A stretch of DNA of 64,000 bases from Limosilactobacillus reuteri (GTDB lineage Bacteria; Bacillota; Bacilli; Lactobacillales; Lactobacillaceae): the NCBI RefSeq assembly GCF_003072625.1, contig NZ_CP027805.1:1511501-1575500 (forward strand). The letters run 5' to 3'. The notes under the pieces were generated by a model that made no database searches, had not been told where the DNA came from, and saw nothing but the letters and a program-made list of their open reading frames with translations. Positions 29,516-41,460 of this stretch are shown piece after piece. The position numbers and the translations under genes were made by a program. Every line of letters begins with the position of its first letter. The first letter of the stretch is position 1.

Positions 29516-30318
29516 TTTTTTAGCTCCTCTAAATTTAAATATCTATTTGGAATATTAATTCCTCGTTCAACCAATAATTTCTGCAACTGCTGACTTGCAG
29601 GAACTCCTACTCCAATTTCAAGTAATAATTCTTTATCTTTAAGAATTTCGGATGGAGTACCCTGTTTCACAACTTGCGAATCATTTAACACAATTATTTT
29701 ATCCGCTAACTCAATTTCTTTAAGATCATGCGTAATTGAAATAATTGAAAGATTATATTCGTTTTTTAATCTTCGCAATAAAGATAAAATTTCTTGTCGT
29801 GCTAAAGGATCAAGCATACTTGTAGCCTCATCAAGGATTATTATCTTAGGCATTAATGCAAGGATTCCCGCAAGTGCTACCCGTTGCTTTTGTCCTCCCG
29901 AAAGATTAATAGGGGCAGTATTTTTATAGTCAGTCATTCCCACCATCTTTAAAGCTTTATCAATCTTTTTTTCCATTTTATTTTGAGCTACTTGGCGATT
30001 TTCAAGACCAAACGCAACATCATCAGCAACGGTTGCACCTACAAATTGATTTTCAGGATTTTGAAAGACGAATCCTATTTGCTGGTGAATCTTACCTAAA
30101 GAACTTTCGTTAACTTGAATCCCGTCAACTTCAATAGATCCAGCAGTAGGACTAAGTAATCCATCAATTAATCGTGCTAACGTACTCTTTCCACTTCCAT
30201 TATGGCCAATAATTGCTGTCCAAGAAAAAGGTTCAAAATCAAGATTGATATTTTTTAAAACGGGGTATTTACTGTCTGGATATGCAAATGCAAGATCTCG
30301 AATTTTTATTCCAGTCAC
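29491..30318 (-). CDS. ecfA1: ECF transporter ATP-binding protein EcfA1
   Basis: Walker A is GHNGSGKST (residues 38-46), the signature is LSGGQKQRVALAG, and Walker B IIILDEATSMLD carries the Ala-for-Pro change usual for EcfA1. GTG 30318 is chosen because AGAGGAAA precedes it; a longer frame to 30336 would begin inside this site. It is the first gene of ecfA1-ecfA2-ecfT-truA. An IS30 element ends about 68 bases upstream, so transcription coming from rplQ is now interrupted by 1.07 kb of foreign DNA. Confidence 0.94.
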   Translation of the reverse strand: MTGIKIRDLAFAYPDSKYPVLKNINLDFEPFSWTAIIGHNGSGKSTLARLIDGLLSPTAGSIEVDGIQVNESSLGKIHQQIGFVFQNPENQFVGATVADDVAFGLENRQVAQNKMEKKIDKALKMVGMTDYKNTAPINLSGGQKQRVALAGILALMPKIIILDEATSMLDPLARQEILSLLRRLKNEYNLSIISITHDLKEIELADKIIVLNDSQVVKQGTPSEILKDKELLLEIGVGVPASQQLQKLLVERGINIPNRYLNLEELKNWLKQQLQ

Positions 30319-30385
30319 AGTATTTCCTCTTTTCAATATTAGTTAATAAGTATATTTTAGCAAAGTCCACAGAATTATCTATCGT

Positions 30386-31456
30386 CGTTTGTAAAATTAA
30401 GTTAGAAAAAATAAAAAGCCATTTGTGATAGACTTTTGAATATCCCTAATCAAAAGAAAGGCAATCACAAATGACCTCTAAACATCTTACCACACGTGAA
30501 TTAACTCTCATAGCTGATTTTTGGTATCAAGGTACTAAAGCTTATCGGGCTGCTAAATTACTTCAGCGTAGTCAAGAAACCATCTATCGTGTTTATCGTT
30601 TCCTCAATGACGGTAAAACCATCGACCAATATCTTCAGACTTATCAGCGTCATAAGCGTCGTTGTGGTCGGAAGCAGACCCAACTGCCAACTATCGAAGT
30701 TAACTATATCCATGCGCAAATCAAGGCGGGTTGGACTCCTGATACTATTATTGGTCGTCATGAACACCCAATTAGCTGCAGTATGCGCACCCTTTATCGC
30801 ATGTTTGCCCGCAATCAGTATGGCTTTTCCGTTAAACAGCTACCGATGAAAGGAAAACGCCATCCCAATGGCTATGTGGAACGTCGTGGTAAAGCTGGCC
30901 AATTAGGACGCAGTATCTATCAACGATATCGTGATTTTCCGCATTACCAACATGAATTTGGGCACTTTGAAGCTGATACAGTTCAAGGTAAAGCTCACCG
31001 CGGAGCGGTAATGACGCTAGTAGAGCGACAATCCAAAGTAATGATTGTCCTTAATATTCATCATAAAACAGACGAAGCAGTGAATTGCCAGCTTGATCAA
31101 TGGCTCGCTAAACTGCCACGTCACTTTGTTAAATCAATTACTTTTGATAACGGGAAAGAATTTGCTGGATGGCGAGAAATAGCCAATAAGTATGATCTTC
31201 ACACCTATTTTGCGGAAGTCGGTGCTCCCAATCAACGAGGGCTAAACGAAAATAATAACGGCCTCTTGCGTCGTGATGGTCTTAGTAAAAAGCTAGATTT
31301 TCGCGATTTACCAGACGAACTAGTCACTCAGCTAATGCATCGTCGCAACAATATCCCACGAAAATCTCTTAATTATCGTACACCATTAGAAGTATTCTTG
31401 AGTCATGTCACAGAAGAACAACTTTCACCTTTTTTCTAATTTAAATTGACATTTCA
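30386..31456 (+). mobile_element. IS30-family insertion sequence, copy 1 (about 1.07 kb)
   Basis: The left end reads CGTTTGTAAAATTAAG and the right end, reverse-complemented, reads TGAAATGTCAATTTAAATTAG, matching the ends of the other two IS30 copies in the window. The enclosed transposase is intact. It is inserted between the L17 downstream RNA element and ecfA1, in the opposite orientation to the surrounding genes. Target duplication is too short to define. Confidence 0.85.
30471..31439 (+). CDS. IS30-family transposase (intact)
   Basis: The 322-residue protein begins with a helix-turn-helix region (HLTTRELTLIADFW, AAKLLQRSQETIYRV) and ends with a DDE integrase core: Asp in HFEADTVQG, Asp in ITFDNGKEF and Glu in LNENNNGLLRRD. 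AAAGGCAATCACAAATG gives the start. It is about three-quarters identical by eye to the frameshifted copies at 46143 and 54120 but represents a different subtype with lower GC. Confidence 0.93.
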   Translation: MTSKHLTTRELTLIADFWYQGTKAYRAAKLLQRSQETIYRVYRFLNDGKTIDQYLQTYQRHKRRCGRKQTQLPTIEVNYIHAQIKAGWTPDTIIGRHEHPISCSMRTLYRMFARNQYGFSVKQLPMKGKRHPNGYVERRGKAGQLGRSIYQRYRDFPHYQHEFGHFEADTVQGKAHRGAVMTLVERQSKVMIVLNIHHKTDEAVNCQLDQWLAKLPRHFVKSITFDNGKEFAGWREIANKYDLHTYFAEVGAPNQRGLNENNNGLLRRDGLSKKLDFRDLPDELVTQLMHRRNNIPRKSLNYRTPLEVFLSHVTEEQLSPFF

Positions 31457-31486
31457 GGTATCAAAATTAAATTTAAAATAAAAAAT

Positions 31487-31602
31487 CACTTACCATTGAA
31501 GTGCGCGAGGGTTTCCCGCATTCAAGCTAGACTAGGGTTCCCCCACCATCGTAACGCTCTATACTATCAATGATAGTGATTCTTTATTACGTATTTAGTT
31601 TA
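31487..31602 (-). ncRNA. L17 downstream element (L17DE) RNA with terminator function
   Basis: On the minus strand ATCACTATCATTGA (near 31582) pairs with TCAATGGTAAGTGAT (near 31494) as an outer stem, closing two small hairpins with GGGGGAACCC and GCGGGAAACC cores, and the outer stem is followed by T6ATTTT. It lies directly after rplQ. A structured RNA at exactly this place, the L17 downstream element, has been described in Lactobacillales as a 3' untranslated motif. The match here is by position and architecture; a covariance-model search was not possible. Confidence 0.75.
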
Positions 31603-31616
31603 TGTGAACAAATCAA

Positions 31617-32000
31617 TTAGTCCACTAATTCAAGAATAACCATTGGTGCACCGTCACCACGACGAGGCATAGTCTTCAAGATGCGTGTGTAACCACCGTT
31701 ACGATCTGCATACTTTGGAGCAAGTTCTTCAAAAAGGTTTTGAAGAACAGATTGTACACGAATATCATCGCCATCTTCCTTAACATCAGCAACAACATTA
31801 CGTACAAAAGCGGCAGCCTTACGACGAGAAGCTAAATCGCCATGCTTAGCAAGTGTAATCATCTTATCAGCGGTCTTACGAACTTCCTTAGCACGTGCTT
31901 CAGTAGTGGTAATACGACCATTAACGATTAAATCTGTAGTTAAATCACGTAATAAAGCCTTACGTTGTGAACTTGTACGTCCTAATTTACGGTAACTCAT
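31617..32000 (-). CDS. rplQ: 50S ribosomal protein bL17
   Basis: bL17 binds near the polypeptide exit of the large subunit. The N-terminal [16 protein letters not shown] block, the [16 protein letters not shown] block and the C-terminal [14 protein letters not shown] are diagnostic; 127 residues. It is the last gene of the alpha operon and is followed by the structured RNA at 31487-31602. Confidence 0.97.
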   Translation of the reverse strand: MSYRKLGRTSSQRKALLRDLTTDLIVNGRITTTEARAKEVRKTADKMITLAKHGDLASRRKAAAFVRNVVADVKEDGDDIRVQSVLQNLFEELAPKYADRNGGYTRILKTMPRRGDGAPMVILELVD

Positions 32001-32034
32001 AAAGTGGTTCCCTCCTTTGCAATTGGTATACTAA

Positions 32035-32979
32035 TTAGTCGTCTTGGCGAAATGAAACACCAAGATCATTTAATTTAAGTTTAATTTCTTCTAACGACTT
32101 TTGTCCTAAGTTCCGAACCTTCATCATGTCAGACACCGTTCTATCAGTTAATTCCTTAACAGTATTGATACCAGCTCGCTTCAAACAATTGTAAGAACGT
32201 ACAGAGAGATCAAGCTCTTCAATCGTCATTTCAAGCATCTTCTCTTTGTGTGTTTCTTCTTTTTCAACCATCACTTGAGCATTTTGAGCCGTTTCTGTTA
32301 AATCAACAAACATAGCTAAGTGTTCAGTTAAGATCTTCGCACCTAGACTAACTGCTTCAGTTGGTGTTAATGAACCATCAGTCCAAACATCCAGCGTCAA
32401 CTTATCATAATCGTTACGCTGACCAACCCGTGCATTTTCAACAGTATAATTTACACGTTTAATTGGGGTATAGATGGAATCAATCGGTAAAACACCAATT
32501 GCTAAATCATCCATCCGGGCCTTATTATCGTTAGCAGAAAGGTAACCGCGACCCTTATCAGCAGTTAACTTGATGTGTAATTCTGCGCCATCAGCAACAG
32601 TTGCAATATGCAGATCAGGATTTAAGATTGTAACTTCATTATCAGCCTGGATATCACTTGCAGTTACTTCAGCAGGTCCTTTAACATCTAATTCAAGATT
32701 CTTTTGATCCTCAGAATCAAGTTTCAAAGAAACTTTCTTAAGATTTAGGATAATCTGCGTAACATCCTCAGTTACACCTTCAACAGTGCTAAATTCATGT
32801 AAAACACCATCAATTTGCATACTCGTAATCGCTGCACCTGGCAAAGATGCAATTAATACACGCCTTAACGAGTTACCGAGAGTGGTTCCATAACCGCGCT
32901 CAAGTGGTTCTACGACAAACTTACCGTAGTTATCTGTTTCTTCAACTTTGTGAATATTTGGCTTTTCAAATTCGATCAT
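32035..32979 (-). CDS. rpoA: DNA-directed RNA polymerase subunit alpha
   Basis: The N-terminal domain (to about residue 230) dimerises and scaffolds beta and beta' ([17 protein letters not shown]-like segment present); the C-terminal domain (about 245-314, [19 protein letters not shown] and [12 protein letters not shown]) contacts UP elements and activators. The 314 residues are standard. It lies between rpsK and rplQ, as in other Firmicutes. Confidence 0.98.
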   Translation of the reverse strand: MIEFEKPNIHKVEETDNYGKFVVEPLERGYGTTLGNSLRRVLIASLPGAAITSMQIDGVLHEFSTVEGVTEDVTQIILNLKKVSLKLDSEDQKNLELDVKGPAEVTASDIQADNEVTILNPDLHIATVADGAELHIKLTADKGRGYLSANDNKARMDDLAIGVLPIDSIYTPIKRVNYTVENARVGQRNDYDKLTLDVWTDGSLTPTEAVSLGAKILTEHLAMFVDLTETAQNAQVMVEKEETHKEKMLEMTIEELDLSVRSYNCLKRAGINTVKELTDRTVSDMMKVRNLGQKSLEEIKLKLNDLGVSFRQDD

Positions 32980-33064
32980 TCTATCCTTGTACCCCTTTCA
33001 AAACGTGGTTCGTATTTGAGACAAAAAGGCAATTGATGGAAATAATTGTCTCCAGCAATGTCAA

Positions 33065-33454
33065 TTAAACACGACGACGCTTTGGAGGACGAGAACCATT
33101 GTGAGGAACAGGTGTTACATCACGAATAGCAGTAACTTCCAATCCAGTTGCTTGAAGTGCACGGATAGCAGCTTCACGACCTGAACCTGGACCCTTAACT
33201 TCAACTTCAACAGTCTTCATACCATGTTCCATAGCTTGCTTAGCAGCAGCTTCTGAAGCCATTTGAGCAGCAAATGGAGTGGACTTCCGACTTCCCTTAA
33301 AGCCTAAAACACCAGCTGAGGACCATGCTACAGCGTTACCTTGAACGTCAGTAATCATGATCAAAGTGTTATTAAATGTTGAGTGAATGTGCGCAACACC
33401 AGTTTCAACATTCTTTTTTGCACGACGCTTACGCGTACCTTTTTTGGTTGCCAT
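33065..33454 (-). CDS. rpsK: 30S ribosomal protein uS11
   Basis: uS11 lies in the platform near the mRNA exit. [18 protein letters not shown] and [17 protein letters not shown] are conserved blocks, and the basic C-terminus ends PPKRRRV. 129 residues, full length, with an AGGAGG-like site 12 bases before ATG. Confidence 0.97.
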   Translation of the reverse strand: MATKKGTRKRRAKKNVETGVAHIHSTFNNTLIMITDVQGNAVAWSSAGVLGFKGSRKSTPFAAQMASEAAAKQAMEHGMKTVEVEVKGPGSGREAAIRALQATGLEVTAIRDVTPVPHNGSRPPKRRRV

Positions 33455-33488
33455 ATCTAGTACTAACCTCCTTTTTTATAAAGTTAAA

Positions 33489-33854
33489 CTACTTCTTCTT
33501 ATTAGCGATAGCTACAGCCTTACCCTTACGAGTACGAGCATTGTTCTTAGTGTGTTGACCACGAACAGGTAGGCCACGACGGTGACGCATACCACGGTAT
33601 GATCCAATTTCTTGAAGACGCTTGATATTCATTGAAACTTCACGCCGTAAATCACCTTCAACTTGAATTTGATCTACTTGTGCACGAATCTTTTCTTCTT
33701 GATCTGGAGTCAAATCACGAACACGGATATCTTCTGATACACCAGCGTTTTCAAGAATCTTCTTAGCAGTAGAATTACCAATACCAAAAATATATGTTAA
33801 GCCGATTACGATTCGCTTGTCACGAGGTAAATCGACACCTGCAATACGAGCCAT
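33489..33854 (-). CDS. rpsM: 30S ribosomal protein uS13
   Basis: uS13 forms intersubunit bridges in the head and touches P-site tRNA through its basic tail ([12 protein letters not shown]-like region present). [14 protein letters not shown] and [15 protein letters not shown] are diagnostic. 121 residues; ATG follows GGAGGTG. Confidence 0.97.
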   Translation of the reverse strand: MARIAGVDLPRDKRIVIGLTYIFGIGNSTAKKILENAGVSEDIRVRDLTPDQEEKIRAQVDQIQVEGDLRREVSMNIKRLQEIGSYRGMRHRRGLPVRGQHTKNNARTRKGKAVAIANKKK

Positions 33855-33885
33855 GAGCTACACCTCCATTTCTCTATAAAATAAA

Positions 33886-34005
33886 TTACTTACCTTGACG
33901 TTGCTTATGCTTTGGGTTAGCAGAGCAAATAACCATAACACGACCATTACGCTTAACGATCTTGCAGTGCTCACACATCTTTTTAACAGATGGTCTTACT
34001 TTCAT
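33886..34005 (-). CDS. rpmJ: 50S ribosomal protein bL36
   Basis: The 39-residue protein starts [20 protein letters not shown] and ends KHKQRQGK. The zinc ligands C11, C14, C27 and H32 are all present, so this is the zinc-binding form. AGGAGGATTTTAGA precedes the ATG. It lies in its usual place between infA and rpsM. Confidence 0.95.
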   Translation of the reverse strand: MKVRPSVKKMCEHCKIVKRNGRVMVICSANPKHKQRQGK

Positions 34006-34041
34006 TCTAAAATCCTCCTATTGAGAGTAATTGATCAATAA

Positions 34042-34260
34042 CTACTTGAACCGGAAAGTAATCCGACCCTTTGTAAGGTCATATGGAGACATTTCTACTT
34101 TAACACGATCTCCCGGTAAAATTTTAATGTAGTACATCCGAATTTTACCAGAAACATGTGCTAAAATTTCTGCTCCGTTTTCCAATTCAACTTTAAACAT
34201 TGCATTAGGCAAAGTTTCAGTTACTTTACCTTCTACTTCAATTACATCGGCTTTTGCCAC
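34042..34260 (-). CDS. infA: Translation initiation factor IF-1
   Basis: IF-1 is a single OB-fold that blocks the A site during initiation. The whole 72-residue sequence from [13 protein letters not shown] to GRITFRFK fits the family. The start is a GTG with AAGGAGG upstream. A separate promoter and a hairpin lie in the 133-base gap after adk. Confidence 0.97.
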   Translation of the reverse strand: MAKADVIEVEGKVTETLPNAMFKVELENGAEILAHVSGKIRMYYIKILPGDRVKVEMSPYDLTKGRITFRFK

Positions 34261-34303
34261 GAAATAGTACCTCCTTACCTATTCTAGATATTACGTAAAA
34301 ATG

Positions 34304-34326
34304 GTGGAAAGTATAAAACTTCCCAC
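34304..34326 (-). terminator. Hairpin in the infA leader (possible attenuator)
   Basis: GTGGGAAGT pairs with ACTTTCCAC (one mismatch) on the minus strand and is followed by CATTTTTAC. It lies between the proposed infA promoter and the gene, so it could attenuate transcription or process the message. Confidence 0.5.
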
Positions 34327-34350
34327 TACTCAGATAGATAAACCTTGCAT

Positions 34351-34379
34351 AGTTTAGCATATGTTTACAAACTTCGCAA
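34351..34379 (-). promoter_or_regulatory. Candidate internal promoter before infA
   Basis: On the minus strand TTGCGA (34374-34379) and TAAACT (34351-34356) are 17 bases apart, just after the adk stop codon. It could supply infA-rpmJ-rpsM-rpsK-rpoA-rplQ independently of the spc operon. Confidence 0.55.
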
Positions 34380-34393
34380 GAGATAACTATTAT

Positions 34394-36369
<1,976 letters not shown>

Positions 36370-36370
36370 A

Positions 36371-36805
36371 CTACATCACCTCAGTTTTACCACCGGCAGT
36401 TTCAATTGCAGAAACTGCAGAAGCAGAAAACTTATTAGCCTTAACAGTTAATTTCTTTTCAAGCTTACCGCTACCAAGAATCTTGATGCCGCTCTTCAAG
36501 TTCTTAACTAAGCCGCTTTCCATCAATAATTGTGGAGTAACTTCTGTACCATCATCAAACTTGTTTAATGATGCCAAGTTAACAATTGCGTATTCTTTCC
36601 GGTTAATGTTGGTAAATCCACGCTTTGGAATTTGCCGGTAAAGTGGCATTTGACCCCCTTCAAATCCTAAACGGGTCTTTCCATGAGCCTTTTGCCCCTT
36701 AGTACCACGTCCAGATGTAAAACCGTGTCCTGATGAAAGTCCACGACCCTTACGAAGACGCTTAGAACGAGAACCAGCAGCTGGCTTCAATTCGTTTAAC
36801 TTCAT
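36371..36805 (-). CDS. rplO: 50S ribosomal protein uL15
   Basis: The Gly- and Arg-rich N-terminus ([19 protein letters not shown]) penetrates 23S r[21 protein letters not shown] is the family signature. 144 residues. The ATG has AGGAGG upstream. Confidence 0.97.
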   Translation of the reverse strand: MKLNELKPAAGSRSKRLRKGRGLSSGHGFTSGRGTKGQKAHGKTRLGFEGGQMPLYRQIPKRGFTNINRKEYAIVNLASLNKFDDGTEVTPQLLMESGLVKNLKSGIKILGSGKLEKKLTVKANKFSASAVSAIETAGGKTEVM

Positions 36806-36836
36806 TAGTAGGCACCTCCTTATTATTTAATTTTAA

Positions 36837-37019
36837 TTACTTAACTTCTTCAACAGAAACCAAGTGAGCGATCTTAAAAATTTGACCGCGTGTTGCCGCA
36901 TTATCTGGTAAGATAACTGAGCTATTGATCTTACCTAATCCCAATGCCTTAACAGTACGACGTTGAGTAGGTTGTCGGTGGGCAACACTGTGAATTAAGG
37001 TAACTTTTACTTGAGCCAT
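36837..37019 (-). CDS. rpmD: 50S ribosomal protein uL30
   Basis: The 60-residue protein ([34 protein letters not shown]) has the single-domain bacterial uL30 length. It lies between rpsE and rplO as expected. Confidence 0.96.
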   Translation of the reverse strand: MAQVKVTLIHSVAHRQPTQRRTVKALGLGKINSSVILPDNAATRGQIFKIAHLVSVEEVK

Positions 37020-37034
37020 AATTTAGTGCCCTCC

Positions 37035-37544
37035 TTATTCTGCTAAGTGGTCTACTGAAACACCACGTAACTTTGCAACTTCTTCAGCGTTCTTTAATTG
37101 CTTCAAACCTTCAAACGTTGCACGAACAACATTAACAGGTGTGTTAGAGCCAAGACGTTTAGAAGTAACGTCCGGAACACCGGCAAGGTCCATAACATTA
37201 CGAACCGCACCACCGGCAGCAACTCCAGAACCTTCAACAGCTGGCTTTAACATGATCTTTCCACCGCCGTATACACCAATAACTTCGTGTGGAATAGTAG
37301 TTCCAACGATAGGGACAGTAATCAAGTTCTTTTCAGCAGCAGCTTGAGCTTTACGAATAGCTTCTGGAACTTCTTGAGCCTTACCAGTACCAAAACCAAC
37401 ATGACCTTTACGGTCACCAACAATTACTAAAGCAGCAAAACGCATACGACGTCCACCCTTTACAACCTTAGTAATCCGGTTGATGGCTACAACTTGATCG
37501 TCTAAATCCAGCTTTGCTGGATCAATGAATTCTGATGATGCCAT
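37035..37544 (-). CDS. rpsE: 30S ribosomal protein uS5
   Basis: uS5 helps form the mRNA entry site and affects decoding accuracy. The N-terminal double-stranded-RNA-binding part contains [19 protein letters not shown] and the C-terminal part [15 protein letters not shown]. 169 residues. ATG follows GGAGG by 11 bases. Confidence 0.97.
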   Translation of the reverse strand: MASSEFIDPAKLDLDDQVVAINRITKVVKGGRRMRFAALVIVGDRKGHVGFGTGKAQEVPEAIRKAQAAAEKNLITVPIVGTTIPHEVIGVYGGGKIMLKPAVEGSGVAAGGAVRNVMDLAGVPDVTSKRLGSNTPVNVVRATFEGLKQLKNAEEVAKLRGVSVDHLAE

Positions 37545-37565
37545 TGCAGGTTATTCCTCCTTTTT

Positions 37566-37922
37566 TTAGAATTTAAGTCCGTTTTCACGAGCAGCTTCAG
37601 CCAAGGCTTGAACACGTCCATGGTAAAGGTATCCACCACGATCAAACACAACTTCAGTAATGTTCTTTTCGTTAGCGCGTTTAGCAATTAATGCTCCTAC
37701 ACCACTAGCTTGTTCAGTCTTAGTCTTTCCACTTACTTCACTATCATTTGTGGAGGCACTTGCGAGCGTCACACCCTTTACGTCATCAATTAATTGAGCG
37801 TAAATGTTTTTGTTTGAACGGTAAACACTTAAGCGTGGGCGCTCCGCAGTACCAGAAATCTTACCGCGAACGCGCAAATGACGACGTTGACGGATCTTGT
37901 TCTTGTCTGGTTTAGAAATCAC
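37566..37922 (-). CDS. rplR: 50S ribosomal protein uL18
   Basis: uL18 binds 5S rRNA with uL5. [19 protein letters not shown] and [20 protein letters not shown] are diagnostic. GTG 37922 gives the usual 118 residues and has AGGTG 6 bases upstream; a GTG three codons earlier is part of that site. Confidence 0.95.
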   Translation of the reverse strand: MISKPDKNKIRQRRHLRVRGKISGTAERPRLSVYRSNKNIYAQLIDDVKGVTLASASTNDSEVSGKTKTEQASGVGALIAKRANEKNITEVVFDRGGYLYHGRVQALAEAARENGLKF

Positions 37923-37984
37923 AACAGTCACCTCTTATTATATTAATTCTATTAAATAAAAAAATGTTAAATAATCTTTTTAGA

Positions 37985-38521
37985 TTACTTACCAGTCTTA
38001 CCTTCCTTACGGATAATATGTTCGTTTTCGTAACGAATACCCTTACCTTTGTATGGTTCAGGTGAACGTACAGCACGAACTTCAGCAGCAAAATTTCCAA
38101 GGTGTTCCTTGTTAATTGAGCTTAATTCGATAGTAGTATTGTCGGGTACATTAATTTCAACATCTTCTGGCTTATCCATTTCAACTGGGTTTGAGTAACC
38201 AACAGTTAAAATCAACTTGTTACCCTTGAGTTGAGCACGGTAACCAACACCAACAAGCTTAAGAACCTTCTTGTAACCATTAATAACACCTTCAACCATG
38301 TTGTTAACATTAGCACGAGTAGTTCCGTGTAACATCTTTAACTTATTAGTATCAGCATCACGATCAAACTTTACAACGTTACCATCAATAGTCATTTTGA
38401 TTAATGGTGAAATTTCACGAGATAAAGTACCCTTAGGACCTTTAACAGTAACTACATTACCATCTTGAGAAATTTCAACACCACTTGGCAAATCAATTTC
38501 TTTGTAACCAATACGACTCAT
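37985..38521 (-). CDS. rplF: 50S ribosomal protein uL6
   Basis: Two tandem alpha/beta repeats make up uL6, which lies near the factor-binding site. [17 protein letters not shown] and the C-terminal [16 protein letters not shown] are diagnostic. 178 residues. Confidence 0.97.
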   Translation of the reverse strand: MSRIGYKEIDLPSGVEISQDGNVVTVKGPKGTLSREISPLIKMTIDGNVVKFDRDADTNKLKMLHGTTRANVNNMVEGVINGYKKVLKLVGVGYRAQLKGNKLILTVGYSNPVEMDKPEDVEINVPDNTTIELSSINKEHLGNFAAEVRAVRSPEPYKGKGIRYENEHIIRKEGKTGK

Positions 38522-38550
38522 CTTTGCACCTCCTATCTAATATTCGTTTT

Positions 38551-38949
38551 TTACCAAACGTAAGCGATAACTTCGCCACCAATTTTCTTGGCACGAGCAA
38601 CTTTATCAGTAACAACACCTTCAGATGTTGAAATGATAGCAATACCTAATCCATTAAGAACCTTAGGCACAGCATCTGACTTAACGTATGTACGTAAACC
38701 AGGCTTAGAAATACGCTTTAAGCCAGAAATAACACGTTGACCGTCATTACCGTACTTTAAGAACACACGGATGATGCCTTGCTTGTTATCATCAACGTAT
38801 TCAACATCGCGAATGAAACCTTCATTTTTTAAGATTTCAGCGATGTCCTTCTTCATCTTTGATGCAGGTGCTTCCACTGATTCGTGTTGAGCCATGTTAG
38901 CATTACGAATACGAGTTAAGAAATCTGCAATTGGATCACTCATAGACAT
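38551..38949 (-). CDS. rpsH: 30S ribosomal protein uS8
   Basis: uS8 binds 16S rRNA helix 21 and in many bacteria represses the spc operon. [14 protein letters not shown] and the C-terminal [20 protein letters not shown] block identify it. 132 residues from the first ATG, which is 9 bases from GGAGG; an ATG two codons later is possible. Confidence 0.96.
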   Translation of the reverse strand: MSMSDPIADFLTRIRNANMAQHESVEAPASKMKKDIAEILKNEGFIRDVEYVDDNKQGIIRVFLKYGNDGQRVISGLKRISKPGLRTYVKSDAVPKVLNGLGIAIISTSEGVVTDKVARAKKIGGEVIAYVW

Positions 38950-38981
38950 CGATGTTTTCCTCCTTTTGTCGGTTTTTTTGT

Positions 38982-39167
38982 TTACCAGCTAGCCTTCTTC
39001 AAACCAGGAATTTGTCCTTTGTGGGCAAGTTCTCGTAAGCAAATCCGGCATAGGTGGAATTTACGGTAAACAGAGTGCGGACGTCCACAACGTGCACAAC
39101 GCGTGTATTCACGACTTGAGAACTTAGCTGGACGGTTGCACTTAGCAATCATTGATTTTTTAGCCAA
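38982..39167 (-). CDS. rpsZ: 30S ribosomal protein uS14, zinc-binding type
   Basis: The short 61-residue form contains two CxxC pairs (RCARCGR and LCRICLR), so this is the type Z, zinc-dependent uS14. A longer zinc-free paralog is often encoded elsewhere in lactobacilli for zinc limitation. It sits between rplE and rpsH. Confidence 0.96.
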   Translation of the reverse strand: MAKKSMIAKCNRPAKFSSREYTRCARCGRPHSVYRKFHLCRICLRELAHKGQIPGLKKASW

Positions 39168-39182
39168 TTTGTGGAACCTCCT

Positions 39183-39725
39183 TTATTTAGCAAACGGCAT
39201 TCCGAGTTGAGCAAGTAATTCGCGGGATTCTTCATCAGTTTGTGCAGTTGTTACAATAACAACATCTAAACCACGAACTCGGTTAACTTTATCATAATCA
39301 ATTTCTGGGAAAATTAATTGTTCATGGATACCAAGAGTGTAGTTACCACGACCATCAAATGCCTTGTTACTTACACCATGGAAATCACGAACCCGTGGCA
39401 ACGCCACATTAACTAATTTATCTAAGAAATCATACATACGTTCACCACGTAAGGTTACCTTTGCACCAATTGACATACCTTCACGAAGACGGAAACCAGC
39501 AATTGATTTCTTTGCCTTAGTAATTAAAGGCTTTTGACCAGAAATCAAACCGAGTTCTTCAACAGCTTCGTCAAGATTCTTAGAGTTAGTAGTTGCATCA
39601 CCAACACCCATGTTTAAAACGATCTTGTCAATCTTTGGTGCTTGCATAACTGAAGAGTAGTTAAACTTTTCAATTAATGCTGGACGAATTTCATTTTCGT
39701 ATTTAGCTTTCAAACGGTTTTCCAT
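39183..39725 (-). CDS. rplE: 50S ribosomal protein uL5
   Basis: uL5 carries 5S rRNA into the large subunit and contacts P-site t[33 protein letters not shown] and [16 protein letters not shown] are conserved. 180 residues. Confidence 0.97.
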   Translation of the reverse strand: MENRLKAKYENEIRPALIEKFNYSSVMQAPKIDKIVLNMGVGDATTNSKNLDEAVEELGLISGQKPLITKAKKSIAGFRLREGMSIGAKVTLRGERMYDFLDKLVNVALPRVRDFHGVSNKAFDGRGNYTLGIHEQLIFPEIDYDKVNRVRGLDVVIVTTAQTDEESRELLAQLGMPFAK

Positions 39726-39753
39726 TAGAAGTTATTCCTCCCTTCCTTAAAAA

Positions 39754-40062
39754 TTAGTCAAGTGTCTTACCTGACTTCTTCGCAACACGAACCTTCTTAC
39801 CATCAACGAACTTGTAACCTACACGAGTTGGTTCATTTGTTGAAGGATCAATCAGCATTACGTTTGAAGCATTAATTGCAGCTTCTGTATCAATAACGCC
39901 ACCATTAGGATTTGAGTTGCTTGATTTTTGGTGTTTCTTAACGATATTTACACCTTCAACAATAACGCGGTTTTGAGAAGCAAGTACCTTTTTAATAGTA
40001 CCTTCTTTGCCCTTATCCTTACCAGCGATTACGCGAACCTTGTCACCTGTTTTAATGAACAT
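39754..40062 (-). CDS. rplX: 50S ribosomal protein uL24
   Basis: A KOW motif ([20 protein letters not shown]) occupies the N-terminus; uL24 initiates large-subunit assembly. [14 protein letters not shown] is also typical. 102 residues. Confidence 0.96.
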   Translation of the reverse strand: MFIKTGDKVRVIAGKDKGKEGTIKKVLASQNRVIVEGVNIVKKHQKSSNSNPNGGVIDTEAAINASNVMLIDPSTNEPTRVGYKFVDGKKVRVAKKSGKTLD

Positions 40063-40097
40063 GTTGATTGTGCACCTCCTTATTTTCGGTAAAATCT

Positions 40098-40466
40098 TTA
40101 GAGAACTTCTGGAGCTAATGAAACGATCTTCATGAAGTCGTCTCCACGAAGCTCACGAGCGATTGGGCCAAAAATACGGGTACCCTTAGGGCTCTTGTCG
40201 TTGTTAATTAAAACAGCGGCATTTTCATCAAACTTAATGTATGAACCATCCTTACGGTGAATACCATGCTTAGTCCGTACAACAACGGCCTTAACAACGT
40301 CACCCTTTTTGACAACGCCACCTGGTGTTGCCTGCTTTACAGTAGCAACAATGATGTCACCAATATTACCTGTTTTAACTCGGGAACCACCTAAAATCTT
40401 AATAACTAAGATTTCACGAGCACCGGAGTTATCAGCGACCTTCAACCGACTTTCTTGTTGAATCAC
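40098..40466 (-). CDS. rplN: 50S ribosomal protein uL14
   Basis: uL14 lies at the subunit interface. [34 protein letters not shown] and GPIARELR are diagnostic. 122 residues, standard. The 69-base gap to rpsQ is AT-rich and shows no feature. Confidence 0.97.
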   Translation of the reverse strand: MIQQESRLKVADNSGAREILVIKILGGSRVKTGNIGDIIVATVKQATPGGVVKKGDVVKAVVVRTKHGIHRKDGSYIKFDENAAVLINNDKSPKGTRIFGPIARELRGDDFMKIVSLAPEVL

Positions 40467-40535
40467 GGTTAATGTCCTCCTTCCATTTACAAATAAGAAT
40501 TAGAATACGAATAATTTTTAGAGTTATCTGCTAAA

Positions 40536-40802
40536 TTAAAGGGTAGCAGCTTTTTCGACAATCTTTACAAGACGGAAACGCTTCTTAGCTGATAATGGCC
40601 GAGTTTCCATAATTTGTACAGTGTCGCCGGTCTTAGCTTCGTTGTTTTCATCGTGAGCATAGTACTTCTTTGAGTACTTAACACGCTTACCGTAGATAGG
40701 TGCACTCTTGTAAGTATCAATTACAACAGTGATAGTCTTATCCATTTTATCAGAAACAACGTAGCCTTGGTAAACCTTACGTGCATTACGTTCTTCACTC
40801 AT
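40536..40802 (-). CDS. rpsQ: 30S ribosomal protein uS17
   Basis: The OB-fold protein contains [19 protein letters not shown] and the C-terminal [20 protein letters not shown] block. 88 residues. Confidence 0.96.
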   Translation of the reverse strand: MSEERNARKVYQGYVVSDKMDKTITVVIDTYKSAPIYGKRVKYSKKYYAHDENNEAKTGDTVQIMETRPLSAKKRFRLVKIVEKAATL

Positions 40803-40826
40803 GCGCTAATCCTCCTTTTCGTATTC

Positions 40827-41033
40827 TTATTTGTTTAATTCTTGTTGACGAAGAACTGTCTTAACCCTTGCAATATCTTTGCGTACTTGCTTAAGACTTG
40901 CAGTATTTTCCAACTGGCCGGTTGCTAATTGGAAACGTAAGTTAAACAATTGTTCCTTCAGTTCCTTTTCACGGTCAAGTAGCTTATCAGTGGTTAATCC
41001 ATTCAGTTCTTGTACATAATCTTTACTTTTCAT
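40827..41033 (-). CDS. rpmC: 50S ribosomal protein uL29
   Basis: A helical hairpin protein near the tunnel exit and trigger-factor site. [20 protein letters not shown] is the family signature. ATG 41033 is chosen because GGTGG lies upstream and the protein is then 68 residues; it overlaps the 3' end of rplP by 11 bases. Confidence 0.95.
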
Positions 41034-41457
41034 TAGATTGTCCACCTACTTCCTCACGTTGTACGATCTTAGTGCGAACTGGCAACTTGTGACCGGCAAG
41101 ACGTAAAGCTTCACGAGCGACTTCTTCAGAAACGCCCCCTACTTCAAACATTACCTTGCCACGTTTTACTGGAGCAACCCATCCTTCAGGAGCACCTTTA
41201 CCGTTACCCATCCGGACCCCAACACCTTTACTAGTGTATGAGAGTTGTGGGAAGATTTTAATCCAAACTTTCCCACCACGCTTCATGTAACGCGTCATAG
41301 AGATACGAGCAGCTTCAATTTGACGGTTGCTAATCCAATGTGAATCAAGAGCTTGTAAACCAAATTCACCAAAAGTAACAGTTTTTCCACCCTTAGCTTC
41401 ACCGCGCATATGACCACGTTGAACCTTACGGTGCTTTACACGTTTTGGTACTAACAT
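41023..41457 (-). CDS. rplP: 50S ribosomal protein uL16
   Basis: uL16 contacts A-site t[22 protein letters not shown], the [10 protein letters not shown] block and [20 protein letters not shown] are conserved. 144 residues. Confidence 0.97.
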
Positions 41458-41460
41458 GTG

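Noticed and set aside
31487-31602. Vitamin riboswitch for the ECF operon
   Set aside because: The structure does not show the conserved cores of folate, thiamin, riboflavin or cobalamin riboswitches and lies directly after rplQ, which fits the L17 downstream element better.
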